Positions 1 to 8,668 of a stretch of 64,000 nucleotides of DNA are shown in pieces. Within the stretch, counting starts at the first letter, position 1; the number at the start of each line of letters is the position of its first letter. Source of the stretch: Streptomyces cavernae (GTDB lineage Bacteria; Actinomycetota; Actinomycetes; Streptomycetales; Streptomycetaceae); contig NZ_RPDJ01000014.1 in NCBI RefSeq assembly GCF_004023625.1, forward strand, positions 62,001-126,000. Reading direction: 5' to 3'. The notes beneath the pieces were generated by a model, which made no database searches, was not told the origin of the DNA, and worked only from the letters and a program-made list of their open reading frames with translations. A program made the translations under genes and the position numbers.

Positions 1-100
1 CCGGGACGTAGGCAGTGGCTGGGGCGCAGGCAGTGGCCGGGGCGCAGGCAGTGGCCGGGACGTAGACAGTGGCCGCGGGGCAGGCAGCGGCCGGGCCCCA
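1..100. repeat. 18-bp tandem repeat, about five copies
   Basis: Units close to GGCAGTGGCCGGGGCGCA recur every 18 bases from about position 11. The period is a multiple of three, and the frame of the downstream permease stays open through the repeat, reading Gly-Ala-Gly-Ser-Gly-Arg-like hexapeptides back to the window edge. It is therefore either an upstream spacer or a low-complexity N-terminal extension of that gene. Confidence 0.7.
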
Positions 101-118
101 GGCAGCTCCGAAGCTGCC

Positions 119-946
119 GTGGTCGGCGCCCCGTACGGTGGCCTGCGCGGTTCGCTGAGCGCGTACCGCATGATCGCCGCCATGTGGATCCGCTCCACCA
201 TGGCCTACCGCACCTCCTTCGCGATCACCGCCTTCGTCAACTTCGCGGTGACCGCCTTCGACTTCCTGGCCATCCTGCTGATGTTCGCCCAGGTGGACCG
301 GCTCGGCGGCTACTCGCTGGGTGAGATCGCCCTCCTGTACGGGTGCACCAGCACCTCCTTCGGGCTCGCGGACCTCGCGATCGGCTCGATGGACCGGCTC
401 GGCCGGCGGGTGCGCGACGGGACGCTCGACGCCCTCCTCGTGCGCCCCGCGCCGGTGCTCGCACAGGTCGCCGCCGACCGCTTCGCGCTGCGCCGGCTCG
501 GGCGGGTCACCCAGGGAGTGCTCGTCCTCGCGTACGCGTTCGCGGTCCTGGACATCTCCTGGACCCCCGCCAAGGCACTGCTGATCCCGGTGATGCTGCT
601 CAGCGGGGCGGCCATCTTCGGCGCGGTGTTCGTCGGGGGCGCGGCCTTCCAGTTCGTCGCGCAGGACGCCTCCGAGGTACAGAACGCCTTCACCTACGGC
701 GGCAACACGCTCCTGCAGTACCCACCGACCGTCTTCGCCAAGGACATCGTGCGCTCGGTGACCTTCGTGCTGCCACTGGCCTTCGTCAACTGGCTGCCCG
801 CGCTGTATGTGCTGGATCGGCCCTACCCCCTCGACCTGCCGCACTGGACGGCGTTCCTGCCGCCGCTGGTGGCGGCGGGCTGCTGCGCGCTCGCCGGGGC
901 CGCGTGGCGCGTGGGGCTTCGTTCGTACCGGAGTACAGGGAGTTAG
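119..946 (+). CDS. ABC-2 type transporter permease
   Basis: Integral membrane subunit of an ABC exporter of unknown substrate. It has about six hydrophobic segments (for example around residues 35-60, 140-180 and 215-265) and the layout of the roughly 260-aa ABC-2/DUF990-type permeases. It sits 7 bases before the ATPase gene, so the two form a transport unit. A second permease usually accompanies this family and would lie left of the window. The start is uncertain: GTG at 119 is the first start codon in the window, but the same frame is open to base 2 through a Gly/Ser-rich repeat, so the gene could begin outside. An internal ATG near 170 would also leave all membrane segments. Confidence 0.8.
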   Translation: MVGAPYGGLRGSLSAYRMIAAMWIRSTMAYRTSFAITAFVNFAVTAFDFLAILLMFAQVDRLGGYSLGEIALLYGCTSTSFGLADLAIGSMDRLGRRVRDGTLDALLVRPAPVLAQVAADRFALRRLGRVTQGVLVLAYAFAVLDISWTPAKALLIPVMLLSGAAIFGAVFVGGAAFQFVAQDASEVQNAFTYGGNTLLQYPPTVFAKDIVRSVTFVLPLAFVNWLPALYVLDRPYPLDLPHWTAFLPPLVAAGCCALAGAAWRVGLRSYRSTGS

Positions 947-953
947 TCGGCAA

Positions 954-1961
954 GTGAGTCAGTCAGCAAAAATGAGTCAGCCAGCAGTGGACAGCGACAG
1001 TCAGGACTTCATCGAACTCGACCGGGTGGAGAAGGTCTTCGACGTACGCAAGAAGACCGGGTTCCTGCGGAGCGAGCGGCATGAGGTGCGGGCCGTGGAC
1101 TCCATCTCCTTCACCGTGCCGCGCGGCGAAATGGTCGGTTACATCGGGCCGAACGGCGCGGGCAAGTCGACCACCATCAAGATGCTGACCGGCATCCTCA
1201 CCCCGAGCGGTGGGCGGCTGCGGGTCGCGGGCATCGACCCGTCCCGTGAACGGATCCGGCTCGCGCACCGCATCGGCGTCGTGTTCGGCCAGCGGACCAC
1301 CCTGTGGTGGGACCTCCCGCTCATCGACTCGTACCGACTGATGCACCGTATGTACCGCATCCCGAACGCCCGTTACGCCGAGAACCTCGACCGGTGCGTA
1401 GAACTCCTCGATCTCGCCGAACTGCTGGACAGGCCGGTACGGCAACTCTCCCTCGGCCAGCGGATGCGCGGGGACATCGCCGCCGCGCTGCTGCACGATC
1501 CGGAGGTGCTCTACCTCGACGAACCGACCATCGGACTCGACGTCATCAGCAAGGCGAAGGTACGGGAGTTCCTGCGCGATCTGAACGCCGAACGCGGCAC
1601 CACGGTGCTGCTCACCACCCACGACCTTCAGGACATCGAGCAGTTGTGCCGACGGGTGATGGTCATCGACCACGGGCGGCTGATGTACGACGGTCCGCTC
1701 AGCGGGCTGCACGAGGTGGGGGAGAGCGAGCGCATGCTCGTCGTCGACCTGGAGCGCGAACTGCCGCCCCTGACGGTGGAGTCGGCGCGCGTGGTGAAGG
1801 TGGAGGGGCCGCGGCAGTGGCTGGCGTTCCCGGCGGCGCAGTCGGCGGCGCCGCTGGTGGCGCGGATCGCCCAGGCGTATCCGCTGGTGGACCTGTCGGT
1901 GCGGGAGCCGGACATCGAGGCCGTGATCGCGAAGATGTACGCGGACCGGGCCACCGCGTAG
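954..1961 (+). CDS. ABC transporter ATP-binding protein (ABC-2 exporter)
   Basis: ATPase subunit that powers the upstream permease. Walker A GPNGAGKST is at residues 65-73. The signature LSLGQRMRGD, Walker B VLYLDEP and H-loop TTHD follow in the right order, and a roughly 85-residue C-terminal extension is typical of the COG4586-like exporter ATPases. I chose GTG 954 because AGGGAG at 937-942, inside the end of the permease gene, is 11 bases upstream. The ATG at 972 has no nearby ribosome site. Length from this start is 335 aa, normal for the family. Substrate unknown; export of a lipid, peptide or drug is possible. Confidence 0.85.
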   Translation: MSQSAKMSQPAVDSDSQDFIELDRVEKVFDVRKKTGFLRSERHEVRAVDSISFTVPRGEMVGYIGPNGAGKSTTIKMLTGILTPSGGRLRVAGIDPSRERIRLAHRIGVVFGQRTTLWWDLPLIDSYRLMHRMYRIPNARYAENLDRCVELLDLAELLDRPVRQLSLGQRMRGDIAAALLHDPEVLYLDEPTIGLDVISKAKVREFLRDLNAERGTTVLLTTHDLQDIEQLCRRVMVIDHGRLMYDGPLSGLHEVGESERMLVVDLERELPPLTVESARVVKVEGPRQWLAFPAAQSAAPLVARIAQAYPLVDLSVREPDIEAVIAKMYADRATA

Positions 1962-2008
1962 GGCTTGCCGCGTAGTCTCGCGGGCCGTGTCCTCGTAGGC
2001 TGCTGTAC

Positions 2009-2929
2009 ATGACGGACGCCGAGCCTTCCGCAGGAGCAACCCCCGAGCCTCCGGCTCCCTCGCACCTGGAGCTGCGGGCCTCCGACGCCGACCGCGAGCA
2101 GGTCGCCGAACAGTTGCGGGACGCCCTCGCGGAGGGCCGTCTCGACATGACGGAGTTCGAGGAGCGGCTGGACGCGACGTACCGGGCGCGGACATACGGC
2201 GAGCTGGTGCCGATCACCCGCGATCTGCCGGGTCCGGGCGCGGCCGGCGGACCCGGAGCGATCGGTACGCCCGGTAAACCCGGCATGCCCGTGTCCATGG
2301 TCAAGAAGCCGGTGGGCGACCGCTCCTGGGCGGACCGGATCGTCGGCGGTGAGGGCTCCTCCACCTGGGGCGTGGCGATCATGAGCGGCTTCGAACGCAA
2401 GGGGCGGTGGACCGTGCCCAGGCGGTTCAACTGCTTCGCGTTCTGGGGCGGCGGTGAGATCGATCTGCGGGACGCCGACTTCGCGGACGCCGAGGTCGTG
2501 ATCAACTGCGTGGCGATCATGGGCGGGATGAACGTCGTGGTGCCGCCGGGCGTCGAGGTCGTCGTCCGCGGTGTCGGAATCATGGGCGGTTTCGACCATC
2601 GCGAGGAGGGCGTGCCGGGGGAGCCGGGCGCTCCGCGCGTGATCGTGACGGGGCTGGCCTTCTGGGGCGGCGTCGGTGTGGAACGCAAGCTGCCCAGGGC
2701 GGAGCGGCAGCGGCTGAAGGAGGCCCGCCGCCAGGAGAAGCTGGAACGCAAGGCCGCTCGGCGAGAGCTGCACGGTGCTCACCGCGAGGCGCTGGAGGAG
2801 CACCGGGCCACCCACCGCGACATGGTCGACGAGCATCGGGACGTCCACCGCGAGGCGCTGGAGGAACACCGGGCCGCCCACCGCGAGGCGATGGACGATC
2901 ACCGGTCCCGGCGGCACCGCGACCAGTGA
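2009..2929 (+). CDS. DUF1707 and cell-wall-response domain protein with charged repeat tail
   Basis: 306 aa. The N-terminus (about residues 20-75) is a DUF1707 domain, recognisable by LRASDADREQVAEQL and the EGRLDMTEFEERLDATYRARTYGEL block. The middle (about 105-225) contains GlyGly-turn beta repeats (AIMSGF, AFWGGGEIDL, AIMGGMNVVVPPG, GIMGGFD) like the LiaF/DUF2154 C-terminal domain, which in Firmicutes senses cell-envelope stress. The last 75 residues are a highly charged, probably helical tail in which HREALEEHRA-type 10-residue units recur four times. There is no membrane segment, so it is likely cytoplasmic or membrane-peripheral. The role in Streptomyces is unknown. Confidence 0.8.
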   Translation: MTDAEPSAGATPEPPAPSHLELRASDADREQVAEQLRDALAEGRLDMTEFEERLDATYRARTYGELVPITRDLPGPGAAGGPGAIGTPGKPGMPVSMVKKPVGDRSWADRIVGGEGSSTWGVAIMSGFERKGRWTVPRRFNCFAFWGGGEIDLRDADFADAEVVINCVAIMGGMNVVVPPGVEVVVRGVGIMGGFDHREEGVPGEPGAPRVIVTGLAFWGGVGVERKLPRAERQRLKEARRQEKLERKAARRELHGAHREALEEHRATHRDMVDEHRDVHREALEEHRAAHREAMDDHRSRRHRDQ

Positions 2930-2997
2930 TCGCCGCTCCCGAAGCGGGCCGGCTCAAGACCCGGACTCCAACCCTGCGGCGCGGTTGGCCTCGGCGG

Positions 2998-4353
2998 TCA
3001 CAGCTGAGCGGGAGCCGAACCCTTCAAGGACTTGAGGTCGAAAGCCTTGGCCATCCGCTGGTAGCCCCGGTCGCTCGGGTGGAGGTGGTCGCCGGAGTCG
3101 TATTCCGCGCGCAGGCGGCGCGGGTCGTACGGGTCGCGGAGCGCCTTGTCGAAGTCGACCACCGCGTCGAAGACCTTGCCGTCCCGGATCTCGGCGTTGA
3201 CGGCCTGGCGCACCGCCTCGAGCTGGTCCTCGTACCCCCGGTGTCCCCCGAACGGCATCAGCGTCGCGCCGATCACCTTCAGGCCACGGGCGTGCGCCTG
3301 CCGCACCAGCACCCGCAGACCGTCGGTGATCTTCTCCGGATCGGTCTGGTGCGGGGTGCGCAGGATGTCGTTGACGCCGAGCGCGATCACGACCGCCTTG
3401 ACGTTCGTCCGGCCGAGGACGTCGCGGCCGAAGCGGCTCAGCCCGCTCGGGTTCTGGGCGAGACGCATCCCGCCGCTCTCGCCGCGCCCGGCCGACGCCA
3501 CCGCGCTCCCGCCGCCCAGGACGCGGTTTCCGCTGATGCCCTGGTTGACCACGGTGTAGCGGGGCCCGTCCGAGTCCGCCGCGCGCAGCCGGTCGGTGAG
3601 CACGTCGGTCCAGCGCCGGTTCTCGCCGACGCTGGAGTTCGCACCGTCGGTGAGCGAATCACCTAAGGCGACGATCGTGCCGTCCGTCTCGTGGCTCAGC
3701 ACGTCCAGCGCGGTCACATAGCGCCAGTACGGGGTCTGCTCGGTGTACGCCGCCCCGCTGGTCTCCTGGGTGCGGTCGCCGATCGCCGCGTACGAGATCT
3801 GCTGCGCCCGCGGGTGGTAGGTGACCGGGCCGGACGGGGTCGGCGAGTAGGTGGTGACCAGGACGTCGCTGTCGTAGGGGATGACGATCGCGACGGCGTC
3901 GCTGACCACCTGCTGACCTGCCGGAATGCTCACCCGGTCGCTGCCGCCGAAAGTGAGCCGGCGCAGGGTGCCGGCGACGGCGGTGGCGCTGCTCGGTTCG
4001 GCGGCCACCGCTATCGAGGCGTGCGTGATGGTGAGCGGCCGGTGACCGTAGAGGTTCGACAGGGTGACGCGGGCGCTGGTGCCGCCGGATCCCGCGTGGA
4101 CGACGTTGCGGAGGGAGCGGCCCGCCAGACCGTTCCGGACGGTGCCGGGCTCGGCTCCGGCCGGCGACGCCGACCAGGCGCCCACCCAGGTGCCGACGGA
4201 GGCGGGAGCGGCGGAACCCTGGAGCGAGCGGCCCCCGGCGAAAGTGTCCTTGCTGCCGTCGTCGGAGGCGACCCCGAGGTAAATGGCGGCCGAGAAGATC
4301 AGTACGACGGCGATCATCGCGGCAAGCAAGGCATAACCATGACGCTTGGTCAT
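2998..4353 (-). CDS. Secreted SGNH/GDSL-family hydrolase
   Basis: 451 aa from ATG 4353 (or 454 aa from the in-frame ATG 4362, which lies only two bases after GGAG). Residues 8-29 are a hydrophobic signal anchor. An N-terminal beta-rich accessory domain (about 50-215) is followed by the SGNH hydrolase domain. Block I is GDSLTDG with nucleophile Ser about 233, block III contains GVND, and block V is SGDHLHPSDRGY with the Asp/His pair. Such enzymes are esterases or lipases acting on acylated carbohydrates or lipids outside the cell. The open frame extends upstream to 4797, but that part is read antisense to the DUF445 gene and has no export signal, so I left it out. Confidence 0.85.
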   Translation of the reverse strand: MTKRHGYALLAAMIAVVLIFSAAIYLGVASDDGSKDTFAGGRSLQGSAAPASVGTWVGAWSASPAGAEPGTVRNGLAGRSLRNVVHAGSGGTSARVTLSNLYGHRPLTITHASIAVAAEPSSATAVAGTLRRLTFGGSDRVSIPAGQQVVSDAVAIVIPYDSDVLVTTYSPTPSGPVTYHPRAQQISYAAIGDRTQETSGAAYTEQTPYWRYVTALDVLSHETDGTIVALGDSLTDGANSSVGENRRWTDVLTDRLRAADSDGPRYTVVNQGISGNRVLGGGSAVASAGRGESGGMRLAQNPSGLSRFGRDVLGRTNVKAVVIALGVNDILRTPHQTDPEKITDGLRVLVRQAHARGLKVIGATLMPFGGHRGYEDQLEAVRQAVNAEIRDGKVFDAVVDFDKALRDPYDPRRLRAEYDSGDHLHPSDRGYQRMAKAFDLKSLKGSAPAQL

Positions 4354-4534
4354 GCGGTGCATGTCTCCTAAAGCACAAGGGAGTCCACGAGTTCGGGGCT
4401 CCGGTGTTACGAATCCATGATGAGGCATGGGGAAGGCGGACATGACACATCCCCCGGTGCAGGAGACGCGGGGAACTCGTCTTCCGTTCCAGGAGTAGGT
4501 CAGGAAGGGACAATGGGTACGAGACCTGCGGACG

Positions 4535-5998
4535 GTGAAGCGGATGGATCGGACGAACGTGGCGGAAAAGGGTGACGCGGCGAGGCGGTCCGGGACGGGC
4601 GACGGTGCCGGCGTGCGGCCTTCCGGGGCGGACGGGGCCGGGCCGAGCCGGTCCGTGACGGGCGACGCGACCGGGCGGCTCTCCGGGCCGGACGGCGTCG
4701 CGCGGCGGTCCGCCGGGTCGGGCGACGTGACGAGACGGTTCATGTTCACCGAGGCCGACCGCGAGAAGTTCCGCGGGGTGCGCCGGATGAAGCTCACGGC
4801 GACGGGGATGCTCCTGTTCGTCGCGCTCGTCTACGTCCTCGCCAAATGGGCCGGTAACGCGGGCGCGGGCGCCTGGGCCGGGTACGTCGCCGCCGCGGCC
4901 GAGGCCGGCATGGTCGGTGCGCTGGCCGACTGGTTCGCCGTCACCGCGCTCTTCCGCCATCCGCTGGGCCTCCCCATCCCGCACACCGCGATCATCCCCA
5001 CCAAGAAGGACCAGCTGGGTGTCACCCTGGGTGCGTTCGTCGGCGAGAACTTCCTCTCCGAGGACGTCGTGCGAGGCCGGCTGCGGGCCGTCGGCATCGG
5101 CAGCAGACTCGGCGCCTGGCTGGCCGTCCCCGACCACGCCGACCGCGTCACGGCGGAACTGGCCACAGCCCTGCGCGGCGCGCTCGCCGTCCTGCGCGAC
5201 TCGGACGTCCAGGCGGTCGTCGGCGAGGCGATCACCCGCCGCGCCGACGCCCAGGAGATCGCGCCCGGCATCGGCAAGATGCTGGAGAAGGTAGTCGCGG
5301 ACGGCGGCCACAGACGGGTCGTCGACCTGATCGTGGTACGCGCCCACGACTGGCTGGTGTTCCACGACGAGCAGGTGATGGCCGCGGTGCAGGGCGGGGC
5401 ACCCGGCTGGACCCCGAAGTTCGTGGACAAGAAGGTCGGCGAGCGGGTCTACAAGGAACTCCTCCGCTTCGTCACCGAGATGCGCGACTCCCCCTCGCAC
5501 CCCGCCCGCGCCGCCCTCGACCGCTTCCTGATCGACTTCGCCGACGACCTGCAGTCCGACACCGACACCCGGGCCCGGGTGGAGCGCCTCAAGGGCGAGG
5601 TGCTGGGCCGTGGCGAGGTCCAGGACCTGATCGCCTCCGCCTGGTCGGCCGTACGGCAGATGATCGTGGCCGCCGCGGAGGACGAGCGCAGCGAACTGCG
5701 TCTGCGGGTGCGGGCCTCGCTGCTGTCGCTGGGGGCCCGGATGGCGAGCGACGGCAAGGTGCAGGCCAAGGTGGACGGCTGGGTGGAGGGAGCGGCGGTG
5801 TACGTCGTCACGACCTACCGCAAAGAGATCACCTCACTGATCACCGACACCGTCGCGGGCTGGGACGCGGAGCAGACCTCGAAGAAGATCGAGGCCAACA
5901 TCGGCCGGGACCTTCAGTTCATCCGGATCAACGGCACGGTGGTGGGCTCGCTGGCGGGGCTGCTGATCTACACGGTGTCGCGGGCGCTGGGGGCGTGA
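4535..5998 (+). CDS. DUF445 domain membrane protein
   Basis: 487 aa. The first 70 residues are a low-complexity Arg/Gly/Ser region built from imperfect repeats (RRSGTGDG, GPSRSVTGD, RRSAGSGD). The DUF445 domain follows: hydrophobic segment about 85-105, the conserved GALADWFAVTALFRHPLG block, IPHTAIIPTKKDQLG, then a long helical region and a C-terminal hydrophobic hairpin (GSLAGLLIYTVSRALG). The family includes E. coli YjiN and has no assigned function. The repeat-rich N-terminus may be disordered, or the start may be the ATG at about 4742, just before FTEADREKFRGV, which gives a more usual length. Divergent from the GDSL hydrolase. Confidence 0.8.
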   Translation: MKRMDRTNVAEKGDAARRSGTGDGAGVRPSGADGAGPSRSVTGDATGRLSGPDGVARRSAGSGDVTRRFMFTEADREKFRGVRRMKLTATGMLLFVALVYVLAKWAGNAGAGAWAGYVAAAAEAGMVGALADWFAVTALFRHPLGLPIPHTAIIPTKKDQLGVTLGAFVGENFLSEDVVRGRLRAVGIGSRLGAWLAVPDHADRVTAELATALRGALAVLRDSDVQAVVGEAITRRADAQEIAPGIGKMLEKVVADGGHRRVVDLIVVRAHDWLVFHDEQVMAAVQGGAPGWTPKFVDKKVGERVYKELLRFVTEMRDSPSHPARAALDRFLIDFADDLQSDTDTRARVERLKGEVLGRGEVQDLIASAWSAVRQMIVAAAEDERSELRLRVRASLLSLGARMASDGKVQAKVDGWVEGAAVYVVTTYRKEITSLITDTVAGWDAEQTSKKIEANIGRDLQFIRINGTVVGSLAGLLIYTVSRALGA

Positions 5999-6052
5999 GC
6001 GGCCGGCAGGGCGGCGGGCCGTGGGCCGTCAGGGCCGTCAGGGCCGTTAGGG

Positions 6053-6592
6053 GCGATCCTCACGGCGTTCTTCGACGTGCCCTCCGGCGACACCGGCTAC
6101 TACTTCGCCGTCATCGCGCTCGGCAACTTCCTGGGCCCGCTGCTGCTGGGCAAGCACTTCGACACCCTGGGCCGAAAGAAGATGATCTCGTCGACGTACC
6201 TCCTTGCCGGTCTGCTGCTCTTCGCGACGGCCTGGCTCTTCGAGAACGGTTCGCTGACCGCGGCGACGCTGACGGCCTGCTGGTGCGCGGTGCTGTTCTT
6301 CGCCTCGGCGGGTGCCTCCAGCGCGTATCTGACCGTCTCGGAGATCTTCCCCATGGAGACCCGCGCCATGGCGATCGCCTTCTTCTACGCGATCGGCACC
6401 GCGGCCGGAGGCATCAGCGGCCCGCTGGTCTTCGCGGACCTGACCGAGAGCGGCAAGGTCGCGGACACCGTACTGGCGTTCCAGATCGGTGCGTCGCTGA
6501 TGTGCGCGGCGGGCGTGGTGGCGGCGTTCCTGGCGGTGAACGCCGAACGACGCTCGCTGGAGGAGATCGCCAAGCCCCTGTCGGCGGCGTGA
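6053..6592 (+). pseudogene. 3' fragment of an MFS transporter
   Basis: The reading frame encodes about 170-180 residues matching only the C-terminal half of a sugar-transporter-type MFS protein. It has the GRKK loop after the first visible helix pair, four to five membrane helices, the family signature SEIFPMETRAMAIAFFYAIGT and a short cytoplasmic tail. Full-length members have about 450 residues and 12 helices. The N-terminal half is absent: the frame runs back into three copies of the 9-mer AGGGCCGTC next to the DUF445 stop codon. GTG 6077 could start a 171-aa product, but a half transporter is unlikely to work. Confidence 0.75.
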
Positions 6593-6602
6593 CCGGGCGG
6601 GG

Positions 6603-7433
6603 TCACTCCATCCCCGGGAGGAAGGTCCGGATCGTCTCGTACAGCCAGTCCGGCCGGTCCAGATGGACGTCATGGCCCGCGTCCGGGGCGACCTCGATCC
6701 TGGTCGTCCCCGGCCGCCGGGTCCGCATCTCGGCCGTCTCCGCCTCGCGCTGCGTGCCCCGCGCGCCGCGGATCACGAGGACGGGGCAGCGGATCCGGTC
6801 CCACTCCGCCCAGTAGGAGCGCTCGGCCGGCTCGGCGACGGCCGCGATCATCGTGTCGCGGTCCACGCGCGCGTACCAGCCGTCCGGCCGCTGCTCCAGG
6901 CCCCTCGCCCAGGCCTCATGGCCGAAGAAGGCCGTGGCCTCGGCGAAGGTTCTGAACGGTGTCGGCCAGCCGTCCAGCCACCCGGCGATCCTGGCGGGCA
7001 GGCCGGCGTCCGCGCCCGCGGGGCCCGCCTCGATCAGGACCAGGGAGCGGACCAGTTCCGGATGGTTCGCCGCGACCAGCAGGGCGGTGAGCCCGCCCAG
7101 TGACTGACCGATCAACGTGACGGGTGCCAGGCCGAGGTCGCGGATGAGGGCCACCGCGTCCCGGACGGTGGCGGCCCTCGACATGTCCGAGGGCCGCAGG
7201 GTGCTGTCGCCGTGCCCCCGGGCGTCGTAGCGCACGACGCGGTACGCGTCCGCTCCCTCCTGGAGGAGGCGGTCCGTGAGGGCGTCCCACTCGCCCATGT
7301 GCCCCGCCAGGCCGTGCAGCAGGAGGACGGGGACGGCGGGCGTGGGTTCGGCGGGCGCGGGTTCGGCGGTGCGCCCGGCCGGGCGGTGGTCGCGGTAGGC
7401 GAGCGAGACGCCGTCGACGGTGGTCAGCTCCAT
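6603..7433 (-). CDS. Alpha/beta-fold hydrolase
   Basis: 276 aa. The fold is shown by the oxyanion HGLAGH loop (about residues 40-45), the strand and motif RVVRYDARGHGDS (about 66-77), the nucleophile elbow GQSLGG with Ser 111, and the C-terminal catalytic His in DAGHDVHLDRP. The acid is probably the Asp after the strand around residue 235. An Ala/Glu/Pro-rich insertion (about 20-33) interrupts the first strands. Likely a cytoplasmic esterase, epoxide hydrolase-like enzyme or C-C hydrolase; the substrate cannot be read from the sequence. Stands alone between the MFS fragment and a repeat-rich spacer. Confidence 0.85.
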   Translation of the reverse strand: MELTTVDGVSLAYRDHRPAGRTAEPAPAEPTPAVPVLLLHGLAGHMGEWDALTDRLLQEGADAYRVVRYDARGHGDSTLRPSDMSRAATVRDAVALIRDLGLAPVTLIGQSLGGLTALLVAANHPELVRSLVLIEAGPAGADAGLPARIAGWLDGWPTPFRTFAEATAFFGHEAWARGLEQRPDGWYARVDRDTMIAAVAEPAERSYWAEWDRIRCPVLVIRGARGTQREAETAEMRTRRPGTTRIEVAPDAGHDVHLDRPDWLYETIRTFLPGME

Positions 7434-7479
7434 GGCGACCGCGACCTTACCTGTGCCGGCGACCGGGCGCCGATCCGTC

Positions 7480-7612
7480 GCGCGCCCTTCCGCCGGGCAC
7501 GGTTCGTCGTGCGCGCTGCCGTTGGGCGCGGTTCCTCGCGCGCCCTTCCGCCGGGCGCGGTTTTCGGTCGGGCGCCGTTCCGTTGGCGCGGTTCCGGGCG
7601 GGCGCCGTTCCG
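7480..7612. repeat. Degenerate G+C-rich repeats
   Basis: Several imperfect copies of GCGCCCTTCCGCCGGGCGCGG and GGGCGCCGTTCCG follow each other between the hydrolase and the DUF2267 gene. They encode no plausible protein and resemble the intergenic minisatellites elsewhere in this window. Confidence 0.6.
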
Positions 7613-8011
7613 TCAGGCCGCCGGGGCGAGTTCCGCCCGGCCGAACAACAGGGCGTAACCGACGGGCAGTTGGCTGATGATGCGGCCGACCAGTTCGGCG
7701 CCCACCGCGACCGGCAGCACCCTCAGGACCGAGCCGACGTCCCAGCGGGCGGTCGCCGCGGTGGCCTCCGGTGAACGGGCCGCCACGGCGTTCACGAACT
7801 CCGCCGCGCTCAGCGGCTGTGGCGCAGGCACTTCGGCCGCGACGAGCCGTGCCGCCTCAGGGGGGAGCCGGCGGGCCAGGTCGACGCGCTCGTCACCGAC
7901 CACATGAGAGCCGAGGGCGGACAAAACGGTGCGGGTGACGCGTTCCGCCTCGGCCGACGTCGCGTACTGGCCGGATTCCCGTACCGCCTCTATCAGTTCG
8001 CTCCATCTCAT
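7613..8011 (-). CDS. DUF2267 domain protein
   Basis: 132 aa from ATG 8011, preceded by GGAGGAG. The whole protein is one DUF2267-like helical domain: an N-terminal RWSELIEAVRESGQY block, then pairs of helices containing TVLSALGSHVVGDERVDLARRLP and a repeat of the same pattern (VNAVAARSP...VLRVLPVAVGAELVGRIISQLP). The family is common in actinobacteria, often near stress genes, and has no proven biochemical function. It lies directly downstream of the Hsp20 gene on the same strand (about 90 bases apart), so co-expression under heat or envelope stress is a reasonable inference. Confidence 0.8.
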   Translation of the reverse strand: MRWSELIEAVRESGQYATSAEAERVTRTVLSALGSHVVGDERVDLARRLPPEAARLVAAEVPAPQPLSAAEFVNAVAARSPEATAATARWDVGSVLRVLPVAVGAELVGRIISQLPVGYALLFGRAELAPAA

Positions 8012-8100
8012 CGTGCGGGCTGCTCCTCCAGTTTCAAAGATCCAGGTCTTGCCCCGCGGGCACGGACCCGCGGGGCGCATCGTGGGAACGGCGGGACGGT

Positions 8101-8520
8101 TCAGCTGTTGATTTCCTTGCGGGTGCTGCCTCCGGTGATCTGGATGCGGCGCGGCTTGGCCTGCTCGGCCACGGGGATGCGCAGGGTCAGGACGCCGGCC
8201 TCGTACGAGGCGTCGATCCGCTCCGTGTCGAGGGTGTCGCCGAGGAACAGCTGGCGCGTGAACACCCCGGCGGGACGCTCGGCCGCGATCATCTCGGCGC
8301 CCTCGGGGGCGGGCGAGCGGCGCTCGGCGCGGACGTTGAGCACATGCCGTTCGACGTCGAGTTCGATGGTCTCGGGGTCGATGCCCGGGAGATCGAAGTG
8401 GACCACGAGGTCGTCACCGGTCCGGTAGGCGTCCATCTGCATCGCGGCGGGGCGAGCGGCGCCGAAGACCTGCTGCGTGAGCCGGTCGAGCTCGCGGAAC
8501 GGGTCGGTACGCATGAGCAT
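8101..8520 (-). CDS. Hsp20/alpha-crystallin family small heat-shock protein
   Basis: 139 aa from ATG 8520. GTG 8523 is equally placed relative to AAGGAG. The alpha-crystallin domain spans about residues 35-130: AYRTGDDLVVHFDLPGIDPETIELDVE, the VLNVRAERR strand, and the diagnostic GVLTLRIPVAE motif near the end. Members form oligomers that hold unfolding proteins without ATP; Streptomyces Hsp18 is of this type. A short polar C-terminal extension with RRIQITGG follows. A promoter-like pair lies upstream (see the promoter entry). Confidence 0.9.
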   Translation of the reverse strand: MLMRTDPFRELDRLTQQVFGAARPAAMQMDAYRTGDDLVVHFDLPGIDPETIELDVERHVLNVRAERRSPAPEGAEMIAAERPAGVFTRQLFLGDTLDTERIDASYEAGVLTLRIPVAEQAKPRRIQITGGSTRKEINS

Positions 8521-8571
8521 CACAGGTCACTCCTTCCTTCAGGTGTTGGGTGCGATGCCCTACGGCTTCTT

Positions 8572-8601
8572 ATATAGCGCGAGGGAGGAAAGTTGACAAC
8601 C
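8572..8601 (-). promoter_or_regulatory. Probable promoter of the hsp20 gene
   Basis: On the minus strand a TTGTCA box and a TATATA box are 18 bases apart, ending about 50 bases before the start codon. This is close to a sigma-70/HrdB promoter and unusually A/T-rich for this genome. I see neither a HAIR-type (HspR) repeat nor a clear RheA-type operator, so the regulator is not identifiable. Confidence 0.55.
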
Positions 8602-8668
8602 CCCGGCTCAATGCGGTCTGCGGGTTAGTCTCGATCACCGAGAAGCGTGCAGTGATGTGGAGGCTGGG

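Noticed and set aside
8520..8660. HspR (HAIR) or RheA operator upstream of hsp20
   Set aside because: I looked for CTTGAGT/ACTCAAG and TGTCATC/GATGACA pairs and found only isolated half-like sequence.
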